Positions 22,951-33,164 of a DNA stretch of 64,000 nt are shown in pieces. Source of the DNA: Ceratopteris richardii (Eukaryota; Streptophyta; Polypodiopsida; Polypodiales; Pteridaceae). Each line of letters starts with the position of its first letter. Position 1 is the stretch's first letter. The DNA lies in assembly GCA_020310875.1 (NCBI GenBank), contig CM035416.1, positions 594,556 to 658,555 on the forward strand, in the 5' to 3' direction. The notes beneath the pieces are model-generated. The model saw only the letters and a list, made by a program, of their open reading frames with translations, did not search any database and was not told the DNA's origin. A program made the translations under genes and the position numbers.

Positions 22951-25160
22951 ATGGGTGATGGTTTCCCTTCCTTCATTGACAAATTAGACAGGAACAACTA
23001 CCAAGCTTGGTCTCTAAGGATGAAGACCTATCTACAAGGAAGGAGCTTGTTTGGATTCATATCAGGAGATGAGGAATTGCCCTCATTCAAAGCTAGAGGC
23101 CTACCCACCAAGGAAGAGCAAGAGAGACTCAATCAATGGTGTGCAAAAGATGCCTTGGCAAGGTCATATCTTCTAAACTCTATTTCTGATTTCCTTCTAC
23201 CACACATAAGGAATTGCAAAACTTCCCAAGAGACTTGGGAAACCTTGTCAACTTACTTTTCATCAAGCACAAGGGCCAGAAAGAATCAGCTATGGATTGA
23301 GTTTACCACTCTTAGGAAGCAATCAAAGCAATCTGTCTCAGATTTTGTTACCAAAGTCAAAGACATTGCAGATCAACTTGCAAGTGTTGGAGAGGAGATT
23401 GAGGAAGAGCAAATAGTCAGACAAGTAATCAATGGACTAAAGGCAGATGACAAGTGGGAGAGCTTTACCACAACAATGGACTTATACATGGACATCCAAG
23501 CACCTGATTTAACAACTCTGATTGGACAACTCTTCACTCATGAAGCAAAGCTTACAAAGAATGGAGAGCAATCAAAAGGTAACAATCCCTCTGCCCTTTA
23601 TACTAATAAGAAGGTAAAAGATAAAGGTAAAAGCAAAAAGGTTGATGAAGAAGGCTCTACCTCCCAAGCAAACTATGCAGGGAGAGGTAGATCTTCAAGA
23701 GGAAGAGGCAGAGGAGGTAAGTCAGGTAGGGGGAGACCCTACAACCAATCTCCATGCAACATTTGTGGCTTGTCTAATCATACCACAGATGAATGCTACA
23801 AAAACTACAAGAACCAAAGAGGAAGAGGTCACCAAAGAGGAGGATACTCTCAAGGCAGAGGCAGATTCAACCAATCTCAAGGCTACCATGGCTACAACAA
23901 TAATTATAACAACAACTACAATCACAATGGCAACTATCAAGGTGGATACAGGAATAGGAAAGACTACAACAATTATGCAGTGGAGCAAGATGACTCCCTA
24001 TTGATCATGAATATGACTTCTAAGTCAGGTATCAATGATGATCACTTATTCTATATTGATTCAGGTTGCTCTAATCATGTAGCTGGAAATGTTGCATTAC
24101 TTTCTGATTTGGAAGAACCCAAAGGCAAGCATCAAGTGCAGACATGTGATGACACTAAACATTCAGTTGTTAAAGTAGGCAATGTCAAAACTAGTGATGG
24201 TAATCAGAATCTATTGAGCAGAGTATTGTATGTTCCAACAATCACCAAGAATTTGATGAGTGTAGGTCAGATTGTGGAAAAAGGTCTACAGGTCAGGTTC
24301 ACTCAACATGGTGCATATGTGGAGGATCCAAGACATGGATTCAGAAGGATAGCCAAGGGAGAAAAATCAGGTAGATTGTTTACCTTTGAACTTGAAGACA
24401 CTAAGAGTATTGCTTTGTACAACTATAAGGATCAAACACTATCAGAATTGGAGATTTGGCACAAGAGATTAGGTCACATTGGAGAGAGAACCTTAAAGCA
24501 AATGAGTAGGGATCAATGTGTGCTTGGGATACCTAATGTATCCAAGCAACACATGATATACAAGTGTGGGGCTTGTCAATTTGGTAAGTCACACAGATTG
24601 CCTTATACCAAGAAAGGTTTCATGCATGAAGATTATCTGGAATTGGTGCATACAGATGTTTGGGGACCTAGCAAGGAGCCATCCATATCTGGATCAAGGT
24701 ACTATGTGTCCTTCATTGATGACTATAGCAAGTGGACTGTCTTATATTTCATGAAACATAAAGATGAAGTATTTAATTGTTTCAAGAGGTACCTTGCACT
24801 AGTTGAAAATCAAACAGGTAGACATTTGAAGAAGCTAAGGTCAGATGGTGGTGGAGAATACTTCTCCAATGACTTTGAAGAATTCTTGCAGGAAAGAGGC
24901 ATCAAGAGGGAGATTACTACAAGGTACTCACCTGAACAAAATGGAGTAGCTGAAAGAAGGAATAGACTCATTGTAGAGACAGCTAGGTCTATGCTAAATG
25001 AAAAGAAATTGCCAAATTATCTTTGGGCAGAGAGTGTATCTACTGCCACATATTTAATTAACAGGTTGCCATCAAAGACACTTGATGGAATGACACCCTA
25101 TGAGGCTTGGCATGGTAAGAGACCATCTTTGGATCACTGCAAAATCTTTGGTTGTGTTGC
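22951..25160 (+). pseudogene. Copia-2 Gag, protease and integrase
   Basis: An ATG 13 bases after the primer site opens a long frame of about 735 codons. Gag shows NNYQAWSLRMKTYLQG and a UBN2-like body, then an Arg/Gly-rich segment and one zinc knuckle, CNICGLSNHTTDEC (CX2CX4HX4C). Protease follows with FYIDSGCSNHVAG. The integrase zinc region is IWHKRLGHIGERTL...CGACQFGKSHRLPY. The core has HTDVWGPS, SDGGGEYFS and EQNGVAERRNRLI, so the D, D and E residues are all present. The frame is lost near 25160, where a few bases are missing at GCVAYS before IPSQVRGKLDPKAEK. Without that break, Gag through integrase would be intact. Confidence 0.94.
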
Positions 25161-26428
25161 ATATTCCCTCACAGGTAAGGGGAAAGCTAGACCCTAAAGC
25201 TGAAAAATGTATCTTTATTGGTTATGATTTGAATCAGAAGGGATACAGATTCTATAACCCCTCAAACAAAGGCTTCAAGGTAAGCAGAGATGTCATCTTT
25301 GATGAGAATGACTCATGGTATGAGAATGAATGCAGGAAGTTTAGTCTACCTTATGACATGGAAGAAGACTTCCCCAAGCTTATCAAGCAAGAACCAATTC
25401 AGAAAGAAGACACAAGCTCAGATGATGAAGACACCATCAACATTGAAGAGTTCAAGGCTTGGAAATCCAAAGGGAAGATGAAGATGAAGCAACTAGAAGA
25501 TAATCCAGAATCCTCAACACAAGCAATGAGGAGGTCTCAGAGAAAGAAAAAACCTATTAGGTATGGGTATGATACTTCCCTTGTAACCAAGCATTCTGTA
25601 TATCTTGCAAAGGATCTCTTGAATGAAGAACCAGGTACATTTGAAGAAGCAATCACTAAACCAGAATGGAAGGAAGCAATGGATGAAGAAATGGAAGCTC
25701 TCAAGGAAAGTGATACTTGGGACTTGGTACCCAAAAAGGACTCCATGAAGGTGATAGGATCCAGATGGATCTACAAACTCAAAAGGAATTCAGATGGTAC
25801 AATAAACAGGTATAAAGCTAGGTTGGTAGCCAAGGGTTTTCCACAATAGCTGTATCCAAGAATTGGAACATGTACCAATTGGATGTGAAGAATGCATTCT
25901 TGAATGGATGGATATCTGAAGAAGTCTACATGTCACAACCACCTGGCTATGAAGATCCCAAGAAGGTAAATCATGTTTGTAAATTGAAGAAGGCTCTGTA
26001 TGGTTTGAAGCAGGCACCTAGAGCATGGAATTACAGGTTGACAACCTACCTTCTAGACCAAGGATTCATAATGAGTAAAGCAGATACTTCATTGTTTATC
26101 AAAAGGAACAATTCAGAGGTAATATACTTGTGTGTCTATGTTGATGACATCATTATTACAGGAAATGATGTTCAGGGAATTAGACACATCAAAGGACAGA
26201 TGATGAAGGAATTCAAGATTAATGATCTTGGATTATTGAAGTACTTCCTAGGACTTGAATTGGTCTATACAAATTCAGGTATCTTTATTACTCAAAAGAA
26301 GTATATTCAGGACATGGTCAAGAAGTTTAATTTGCAGGAAGCTAAAGTCTCAAGCACTCCTATGGAGGTCAATCATAAACTCAGTGCTCATGAAGGAGAA
26401 GAACTCCAAGACATTACAGGTTACCAAA
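25161..26428 (+). pseudogene. Copia-2 integrase end and reverse transcriptase, broken
   Basis: After the frameshift the frame encodes IPSQVRGKLDPKAEKCIFIG, an acidic linker, and the RT start (EEAITKPEWKEAMDEEMEAL, RYKARLVAKGFPQ), ending at a stop at 25847. About 75 bases that should encode the segment between KGFPQ and the first RT aspartate block are missing. A third frame from 25850 carries YQLDVKNAFLNGWISEEVYM, ALYGLKQAPRAWNYRL and the catalytic VYVDDIIITG. At 26428 the RT is cut by a solo LTR. Confidence 0.92.
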
Positions 26429-27088
26429 TGTTGCTCTAGCACAATGGTGAGAACCATGTTAAGAAGCTTCACCTCCTTAATGTCAATCCGCGGAAGAGGT
26501 AGGAGTGATATGAAGATCGTGAATGTGAGATGATGTGAAAGTGAAGGTGAGAAGCATCAAGATGCACACACACATACACACACACAATGAAGAGACAAGC
26601 AAGACACAATGGAAGGTGGGAATTTAGCTCTATTACTCAAGAACACTCTTACAAGTTCAAAAATAGCTCTAAGCTCTTCTCTACTCAAACAAGCTAACAT
26701 GAACCACACTCAAAAATGAGCTCTCTAGCTCTTTTTATAGTTTCTAGACTAGTTTTGACCGGTTTCACATCTAGTGACCGGCATAGTTAAAAAATAGGTC
26801 CTAGAGGCTATTTGGAAGGGTAAACGATGTCTAAAAATAACGAAAATTGGTACGCGCATTCTACCTAAGCTCCTCAAGCTTGAGGACTCCTCGGCTTGCA
26901 CAAAATGGAGCTATGAATTAGAAAATGGGATTTTGTCTATATTACATATGTTACAAGAGTGATGAAAATCACTGTTGGATGTTTGAAGAGGTAATAAAAA
27001 CATAGTTGTTTGAAAAAATGATCCGACTGGCTCCCTGCTCCGTCCTTACATGCTTCCACATCGTCTGTGCCTCCGACTGCTTCCAACA
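26429..27088 (-). repeat. Gypsy-family solo LTR inside Copia-2
   Basis: It is 660 bp, flanked by a perfect target-site duplication CCAAA (26424-26428 and 27089-27093). On the minus strand it starts TGTTGGAAGCAG and ends AGAGCAACA. It holds the family core, with TATAAAAAGAGCTAGAGAG at about 26739-26721. No internal element sequence remains, so it is a solo LTR left by LTR-LTR recombination. It is younger than Copia-2 and shows recent activity of a relative of B and C. Confidence 0.95.
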
Positions 27089-27752
27089 CCAAAGTATGGT
27101 AGGCAGTCTTAATTATGCTACCTTAACCAGGATTGATATATCATATGGTGTTAGTGTACTTAGCCAATTTATGCACAAACCAAGAGTACCTCATTTAGAG
27201 GTAGCAAATAAGATAGTAAAGTACCTAAAGGGAACACAAAATCATGGTTTGTACTTTCCCTATTCATCAGACATTGATATTAAGGTATATTCAGATGCAG
27301 ATTGGGCAGGTTGCAAGGATGACAGGAGAAGCACATCTGGTTACATATGTTTTGCAGGTGATAAACCAATTTCTTGGTCATCCAAGAAACAACCTACAGT
27401 AGCCTTGTCATCTACTGAGGCAGAGTATAGAGGGCTAGCAAATGCCACTCAAGAAGCTATCTGGTTGAAGCTTTTATATTCAGAATTAGGCCTATACACA
27501 AGGCCACCAATCATCTTTGGTGATAACACAAGTTCTCTTCACCTTGCAGCTAATCCAATTTATCATGCTAGGACAAAACACATAGAGGTTCATTACCACT
27601 ATGTGAGGGAGAAGTTACTTAGCAAAGATATTCAATTGTCATATGTGTCTACTAATATGCAATGTGCAGATTTGCTTACTAAAGCTATGGATGGAAGCAA
27701 GCTATGCAGATTTAAATCCATGATTGGATTGCAGGAAGTAATTGAAGACTAG
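27089..27752 (+). pseudogene. Copia-2 RT end and RNase H
   Basis: The frame resumes right after the solo LTR with the RT thumb (SMVGSLNYATLTRIDISYGV) and continues into copia RNase H. RNase H shows VYSDADWAGCKDDRRSTSGY, SWSSKKQPTVALSSTEAEYR, IFGDNTSSLHLAANP and HTKHIEVHYHYVREK-type sequence, then SYVSTNMQCADLLTKAM. The catalytic D (SDADWAG), E (STEAEY) and D (GDN) are visible. It ends at a stop before the polypurine tract. This module is itself undamaged but detached from the rest of pol. Confidence 0.94.
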
Positions 27753-27783
27753 AGATGAAGACTTGAGCCAAAGTGTTTGGCTT

Positions 27784-27792
27784 GAGGGGGAG
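27784..27792 (+). other. Polypurine tract of Copia-2
   Basis: GAGGGGGAG precedes the 3' LTR by one base (C at 27793). Confidence 0.9.
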
Positions 27793-27793
27793 C

Positions 27794-28883
27794 TGTTGGT
27801 GTAATTCAAGCCTTAACACTTGGCTTGGATATCAACCTTGAAGACTTCACATAAAGCTTGGACCCTTGAAGGATGTATCTACATGGAACAAGGATCATAG
27901 GAACCAATGCTTATTGGTTATTACCATTTATCTCATGTAAAAGTCTATATGACTTTACCACTCATGTAATCACACCTACTAGTCTAAGTCGTGGAAAAGT
28001 AGATGATATGATTGAGGGAATATCTCCTTATATTTAGATGCTAGATTGAAGGGAGCCAAAACTTTGAATTCAAAATTCAAACTCTTACTAAACTCTTATA
28101 AAATGGCTAGTAAAAAGTCGCGGATATATCCTTCACTCTTCCCGAGGCAGTTCTGAGTAAATCATTGAGTGTGTGTGTGCTACATCATAGCCAACACCTC
28201 TGAGTACCATTGGGCATTACATGTTATGTCAATGGGAATGTACAATCAATAGATCTAATACATATACTTACATTCATCATCTCTGTTATTCTCTGAGTGT
28301 ACTCTCCAAGTCTATCAACTTCAACAGGACATATCTCAAGATCTACTGAACCAAATTGGATGATTCAAAGTGCATTGGATTCAGCTCAAAGTCTTCTATA
28401 CACATACAAAGTTTGAAGTCAATTTGTTCATCCATTTTGGAGAAATCATCATCGAACTGGTCTCTGGTATTTCTCTGCAGTGCTCCTAAAAAGTCGGGAG
28501 TGTTCCTAAGTTTGCTAAATTGATTTCTCAGAGTGTAGTTTGTCATTTCCTCTCATTCCACTTGCAAATGGGAGCTTACTAAGCTAATAGAATATCTCTA
28601 GAAGGAATTTTGCTAATTGTAACTACACTGGTCACACTGAGCATAACACTGAGCAGGTGTCACTACCAAAATAGCAAGTTTTTCAGGATTTTGAAGTCAC
28701 AAGTAGTCTGTCTTGATTTGATCATTACTTATAACATTTGCAAAGCACATATGTGGTTTCTTGGTATCATTTGAAAGCTCAAGGAGTCTACTAAGCATAT
28801 TTGGAATCAAAGGAGGGCTGGTGTGAAGCAGGTCTAGCAGCACCAACTAATCTCCTAAGTGCATCCAACCATTACTCCCAACA
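27794..28883 (+). repeat. 3' LTR of Copia-2
   Basis: It starts TGTTGGTGTAATTC and ends TACTCCCAACA. It differs from the 5' LTR by single-base changes only, for example an extra T in AAAACTTTG and A for G near 28315 and 28856. Confidence 0.95.
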
Positions 28884-29500
28884 GTTTTTTTACTATGGTT
28901 GAAGAGGTGAGTTGATCTTGTTTTGATCTCTGTGCTTGATTCTGCTATTTCTTGTCCTCGGCTTCTTTGTTGAGATTCTTCTTGTGAGGGAGATCATAGG
29001 GTTTTGCGCATGTAAGATTTCCTTGGGTATCCACATGTGTAATTGCCCTTGTTGAGCTGCAACTAATTCCTTAGGCACACAAATTTGTACACTATTGTGG
29101 TCATCCTTTATCGATCCCTTTAGTACCCAAATTTGGACGTTATGGTGGTCAGCCTTCATCGCCTACTTTGGTACCCAAATTTGGGGTATTCTTTGAGATA
29201 GAGATCCTTGTTGTTCTACTATTTGTTGCCTTGGCTTTCTCCACTACTTCTTTGGTAATGTGTTTGACTGCAATGGTGTGATTGACTACTCTCCCTTTCC
29301 TACCTAGATCTGCTTTATACTCGAAACTACTTTCTTCTTGAATTCTATTTATCTATTTGATTTAGTGGTTGTCTTGTACTATTTTACTTGCCCCTATAGT
29401 TGCGCTATAGTGGCTAAATTAGTCTTTGAAAAAGGAGAGAGATCTACTCGCCTTTGAGCATGTGCTTCCATGATTGAATCCTTCTGCATCAGCACGTGTC
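28884..29500 (-). pseudogene. Element G pol tail (WVPK repeats, end of retropepsin 2 region)
   Basis: The minus strand encodes repeated VQIWVLK, VQICVPK and HMWIPKEILHAQ units, the same basic WVPK-type tail found after retropepsin 2 in C, B and D. Further along (29480-29400) it matches the D segment around QKDSIMEEWSQRRE. The retropepsin core and the integrase core that should follow are deleted near 29500, where the frame resumes in the second H2C2 finger. Confidence 0.7.
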
Positions 29501-29504
29501 ACAT

Positions 29505-30062
29505 CACTTCACATAGGTATGTGCATCCATATGAAGAGTGGGCCACCAAAGTCCTGAGAATGGAATGGTCTTAATTACTCGATCAGCCCAAAGTGTCCAC
29601 CTACAACACCGTTATGTGTAGTTTCTAAGATTTTCAAATAGTCTGATTCATGAATGCACAATCTTAAGTAACCATCTTTGCCTTGTCTCCCACTAAGGCG
29701 TATTTTTGAGCCTCTTGATCCATGCTTTATTTCCTTTCTAGACTAGCTTCCTTGGGTAGTATTCTAGATCTCATAAGTTCCACCAATGGAGCACCCCAAT
29801 CTGGGATTAGCAACAGACAATAAAGGGTAGCATACTCCACTCATGTATTTCTTTGTCCATACTAGGCCAATACACTCCTAAATGTTTTAGATTATACAAT
29901 GTTTGTTTTTTAGAAGAGTGATTTCCTAGAAATCCTTCATGGGGTTGTTGCAACCAACTTCTATGTTCATCCTCCTCGACACAACAAGCTAAGACACCCT
30001 CCATATCTTATTTGTACATACTTCCTACCAATATTTGATATCTTTGTGATTTACAATTTCAT
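29505..30062 (-). pseudogene. Element G tandem H2C2 zinc fingers
   Basis: The minus strand from 30004 encodes the first finger (EGVLACCVEEDEHRSWLQQ, HEGFLGNHSSKKQTL, LGVYWPSMDKEIHEW). From about 29760 to 29505 lies a decayed second finger, recognisable by comparison with element C 53100-53345 (the TKEVDAHTYVK-like part at 29530-29505). Stops and frame changes are present. It supports the tandem arrangement in another copy. Confidence 0.7.
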
Positions 30063-30955
30063 CTTTGCTCATTTCCATGAACTTGTTGGCCAAAAGATAA
30101 TGTCTAAACTTCTTCATAGCATATATCATGCCTAGGCATTCTCTTTTGGTGGCCGACAACATGCTGCGATAAGTGTTCAGTGATTGGAAGTGGATAGCTA
30201 TCTCTGATCATAACATCATTAATGTTTTTAAGGTTAATACACACTCGTAACTTTCCCTTCTTCTTGGGCACCACTATAATGGGGGACACCCATTTAGTAT
30301 GCTCAATCTCATAGATAAATCCAACTTCAATGAGTCTATCAATTTCTTCTTTTATTTTGGTTGCATAAGTGTCATTATAGGTGTAAGGCTTTTGTTTAGT
30401 GGGCTTGGTATTAGTTGTCATGGTGATTGTATGGCAGCATATTTCTGGATCTACTCCCTTTAGGTCTCTATAGATCCACACAAACACATCCCTATATTCC
30501 CTTAATAAAGCTACAAGCTCTACTTCTTCTTCTGCACTTAGGTCTTCTCCTATGTATGTACATCACTCTTCATTCTCTTCAATGGTTACTAAATTTTTTT
30601 TGGTTTTTTCTTTATTATCATACACTTCTTCTATTATGGCCTCTCTCTTAGGCATTCATACCAAAATTTTCCCATCTTCAATCTCATATTTCTTGAAATT
30701 CTCTGGTACTTTGAACAATGATTCCTCATCTGCTTGATTCATTGCATTTCTTTTCTTTTTCTTTTGACTAACTTCACTTTCCCCCCTTGAATTTATAGTT
30801 TTAATTCTTGTGAGAGGTTCTTCTTCTTTTTGGGTAAATCCTCCTACATTTTCTAAGTAGTGCTCCTCTAATTCAAAGAAACTATCCATCACAATGGAGT
30901 CTAGATCTTTGTCATCCTCTTATTCTTCTATGACCTCATTAGAGTCATACTCTTC
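30063..30955 (-). pseudogene. Element G reverse transcriptase start and protease-RT linker
   Basis: The minus strand from 30892 encodes the linker (TQKEEEPLTRIKTINS, FKVPENFKKYEIEDGKILV), then from 30487 DLKGVDPEICCHTITM and the RT start WVSPIIVVPKKKGKLRVC. The RT ends at ITEHLSQHVVG, where a deletion fuses it to a short RNase H piece (FRHYLLANKF-like, 30115-30075). The catalytic YVDD block is gone. The right limit is a plus-strand copia fragment. Confidence 0.82.
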
Positions 30956-31667
30956 TAGCAAAGGTCCACATTCCAGTGATGCATTTGACACTTCTCTTTA
31001 TCAACAAGTTGTGGGATGTCTTATATATGCATGCAACACAAGGCCAGATATAGAGTATGCAATTTCGCTATTGAGTTGATTCATGCATAACCTTGGCACT
31101 AAGCATTCACAAGCGGTGAAACGTGTGTTTAGATATCATAGAGGCACTTTGAGCTTAGGTCTCTTTTATGGCAGAGATATTCAACCATGCTTGCATGCTT
31201 TTACAGATAGTGATTGGGCTGGTTGTTATGATACTCACGTGTCCACTAGTGGTAATTTTTTTTTCCTTGGAGACTCATGCATATCTTGGTTGAGTAAGAA
31301 GCAACCTACAGTGGCAACATCGAGTTGTGAAGCTGAGTACATGGCAGTTTTCACAGCTATAGTGGAGTGTATATGGCTGAAATGCCTATTGTTGGATCTT
31401 TGCATGGAGATTGATGCTACTACGCATATTCTCGCTGATAGTCAGAGTGCTTTGGCTATTGCATGAAACCCAATGTTTCATGCACATAACAAACATATTG
31501 AGGTTCATTATCACTATGTGAGAGAGCGCCTTCATGCAGGAGATATTGATTTGGTATATGTGCCTACACAAGATAATGTGGCAGACATATTATTCACCAA
31601 AGCTCTTCCACGAGAAAAGTTTGAAGCTTTTTGCAAAGCTTTAGGCTTATTACCTTGTGGAGGTTGA
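30956..31667 (+). pseudogene. Copia-4 RT end and RNase H
   Basis: The plus strand reads SLYQQVVGCLIYACNTRPDI, two closely spaced stops near 31078, then HAFTDSDWAGCYDTHVSTSG, WLSKKQPTVATSSCEAEYM, ILADSQSALAIA, a stop, and HAHNKHIEVHYHYVRERL ending PTQDNVADILFTKALPREKF. RNase H residues D (TDSDWAG), E (CEAEYM) and D (LADSQS) are present. Three stops make it a pseudogene. The RNase H is clearly a different copia lineage from Copia-2. Confidence 0.9.
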
Positions 31668-31990
31668 TATGTCACTCCCTATATGTGTTCACACCATTCC
31701 CTCTAGGGGGTTTGTTACACTTATGTGTTTCTTGAGCAGCTTTGATGTGAACCTTTTTCCTACACATGGGCACTTTTTACTCTAGTGTTGGCTAGGTTTT
31801 TTCCCCATGTTACCACATACATGATTCACTCATATATGGTGATACTTTGTACTTAGGGATATTATTCAGCTCTTACTTCAGTTCAATTCATTGTCAATAG
31901 AGAGACCTATTCCAGTCATCCATCTTCTCCATGTGTATTTCTATGTTTGTGCTCCTTGTGTGTGCTTCTTGTGTGTCTCTTGCACTTCTA
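30956..31990 (+). mobile_element. Ty1/copia 3' fragment (Copia-4)
   Basis: A plus-strand copia RT end and RNase H (30956-31667) is followed by about 320 bases of non-coding 3' sequence with a GGGGG-containing tract near 31708. No LTR pair or target-site duplication was found. It lies in element G between pol and leader, in the position where gag should be, so it either inserted with deletion or was joined by recombination. Confidence 0.75.
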
Positions 31991-32497
31991 CACACACCCA
32001 AGAAACCTTAAATTTGTAATTTTTTTCACAATCAGAAAACTAGAAATTCGTGATTTTCTTAGTGATTTTAGGCCGGAACAAGAGAATTATGAAATTCAAA
32101 AATTTTGAATTTTTCAAAAAGTCGTGATTTTTCTCTAGAAAATTGTGATTTTTTGAGAATCTAGGTGGGAACTTTGAACTCAAGCGCCAAGACCTATGTG
32201 TCATGTAGAGGATCGAGCCAATCACAAAAACTCACAAACACAAACACTTTGCATTTCTCTCTCTCGCACAACCACGAATGAAAAATGAGGTGAAAGTAGT
32301 GAATATATAGTCAAAAACGAAAAATTTCCACGAAGATGAAGTTGGGAGAAGATGGTGATGGTGATGACGATGAAGATGAAGATGGAAAATCAAAAACTTG
32401 ATAGAAAACGACTATTTTTTACCTTCTAGCATTGCAAATCTACAATGTTGTCATCACAACACTCGTCCTTAAGCAATGCTCCCCAGAATCAGTGCCA
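31991..32497 (-). other. Element G leader with repeat remnant and decayed primer site
   Basis: On the minus strand the primer-site relic TGGCACTGATTCTGGGG (32497-32481) is followed by a GATGATG-rich leader (32400-32330) and, at 32160-32030, a few degenerate units of the AAATCGTGATTTT type. These mark the same repeat position as in A, C and E. No gene is seen. Confidence 0.65.
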
Positions 32498-32505
32498 ACA
32501 TTTGG

Positions 32506-32613
32506 TGTAGCCCAAGCATGAGCATCACCTCCTTTACTTGTCAATCCCCGAAGACATGAGGAGGATAAGAAGATCATGAGCAAGATGACAAAGATAGGAA
32601 CAATGGAAGCTTC
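32506..32613 (-). repeat. Truncated 5' LTR of element G
   Basis: Only the U5 end of the gypsy LTR is left (minus strand ...GCTTGGGCTACA ending at 32506). It is cut at 32613 by the LTR of element H. Confidence 0.7.
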
Positions 32614-33164
32614 TGTTGGAAATTTAGTAGGCCCATAACTAATACCACAGGTCCAAGCTCCGTAGGTCCATGATCTAAAACATAGAATCCAGCAATCTTC
32701 CAATATTGAGAAAACATGAACATACCACACTTAATCATACAAATGAGGGACCAAAGTTGGCGTTGCAATTGGTGTAGGATACAGAAAGTGTCCCCAAGTA
32801 GTCTCTTATATAGTAGTTGTCCATGATAATAAAGTAATATCCAAAAGCATAACACATGCGATTGTAAAATTCAAAAACGTAATCGGGAAAAACTCCATCG
32901 CCAACCACTATTCAAAACACTATTGCTTTTCAAAAACTATTTACGCGATCTGCGTGCTGCCATTGGGTTTAGAACCCGTGTGGGATATTTGGAAGAATAA
33001 CCACGTAGCCATGGTACCCAACCACATTTGGTGTATAAAAGCTACACAAGATTAGCTACACATGCTCTACTTTTTGAGCAAAATCGACTATACTACACTT
33101 GGCACATTGATACCTTGAACTTTTGACCATGGGACATTGTACTTATATGACATTGTTTCCAACA
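32614..33164 (-). repeat. LTR of element H (different family)
   Basis: It is 551 bp with perfect 9-bp inverted ends TGTTGGAAA and TTTCCAACA. A minus-strand polypurine tract (GCAGGGGGGAT) abuts its right side, so it is the 3' LTR of a minus-strand element that extends to the right. It does not share the gypsy family core and is probably copia, but no coding sequence is present to prove it. Confidence 0.75.

Larger units (their letters stand above)
21837..28883 (+). mobile_element. Ty1/copia element Copia-2, nearly complete
   Basis: It is flanked by a perfect 5-bp target-site duplication GTTTT (21832-21836 and 28884-28888). LTRs of 1089 and 1090 bp differ by about five substitutions and one indel by eye, so the insertion is recent. 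The primer site TGGTATCAGAGC follows the left LTR and the tract GAGGGGGAG precedes the right one. Domain order gag, protease, integrase, RT, RNase H is Ty1/copia. The pol carries a frameshift, a small deletion and a 660-bp solo LTR of a gypsy family, so it cannot make a full polyprotein now. It sits inside element G. Confidence 0.96.
19933..32613 (-). mobile_element. Ty3/gypsy element G, nested and deleted
   Basis: From right to left: a truncated 5' LTR (32613-32506), a primer-site relic (32497-32481), a leader (to about 32000), a pol with internal deletions (30955-28884), a 3' non-coding region (21836-20581), a polypurine tract and a 3' LTR (20567-19933). A plus-strand copia fragment (30956-31990) and the full-size Copia-2 (21837-28883) lie inside. 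Removing Copia-2 at its target-site duplication rejoins the 3' non-coding region to the pol tail in the order seen in D. Gag is absent. Confidence 0.75.

Noticed and set aside
28343..28546. 67-codon minus ORFs at 22385-22588 and 28343-28546
   Set aside because: They are the same sequence in the two LTRs of Copia-2, so they reflect LTR duplication and give no sign of coding.
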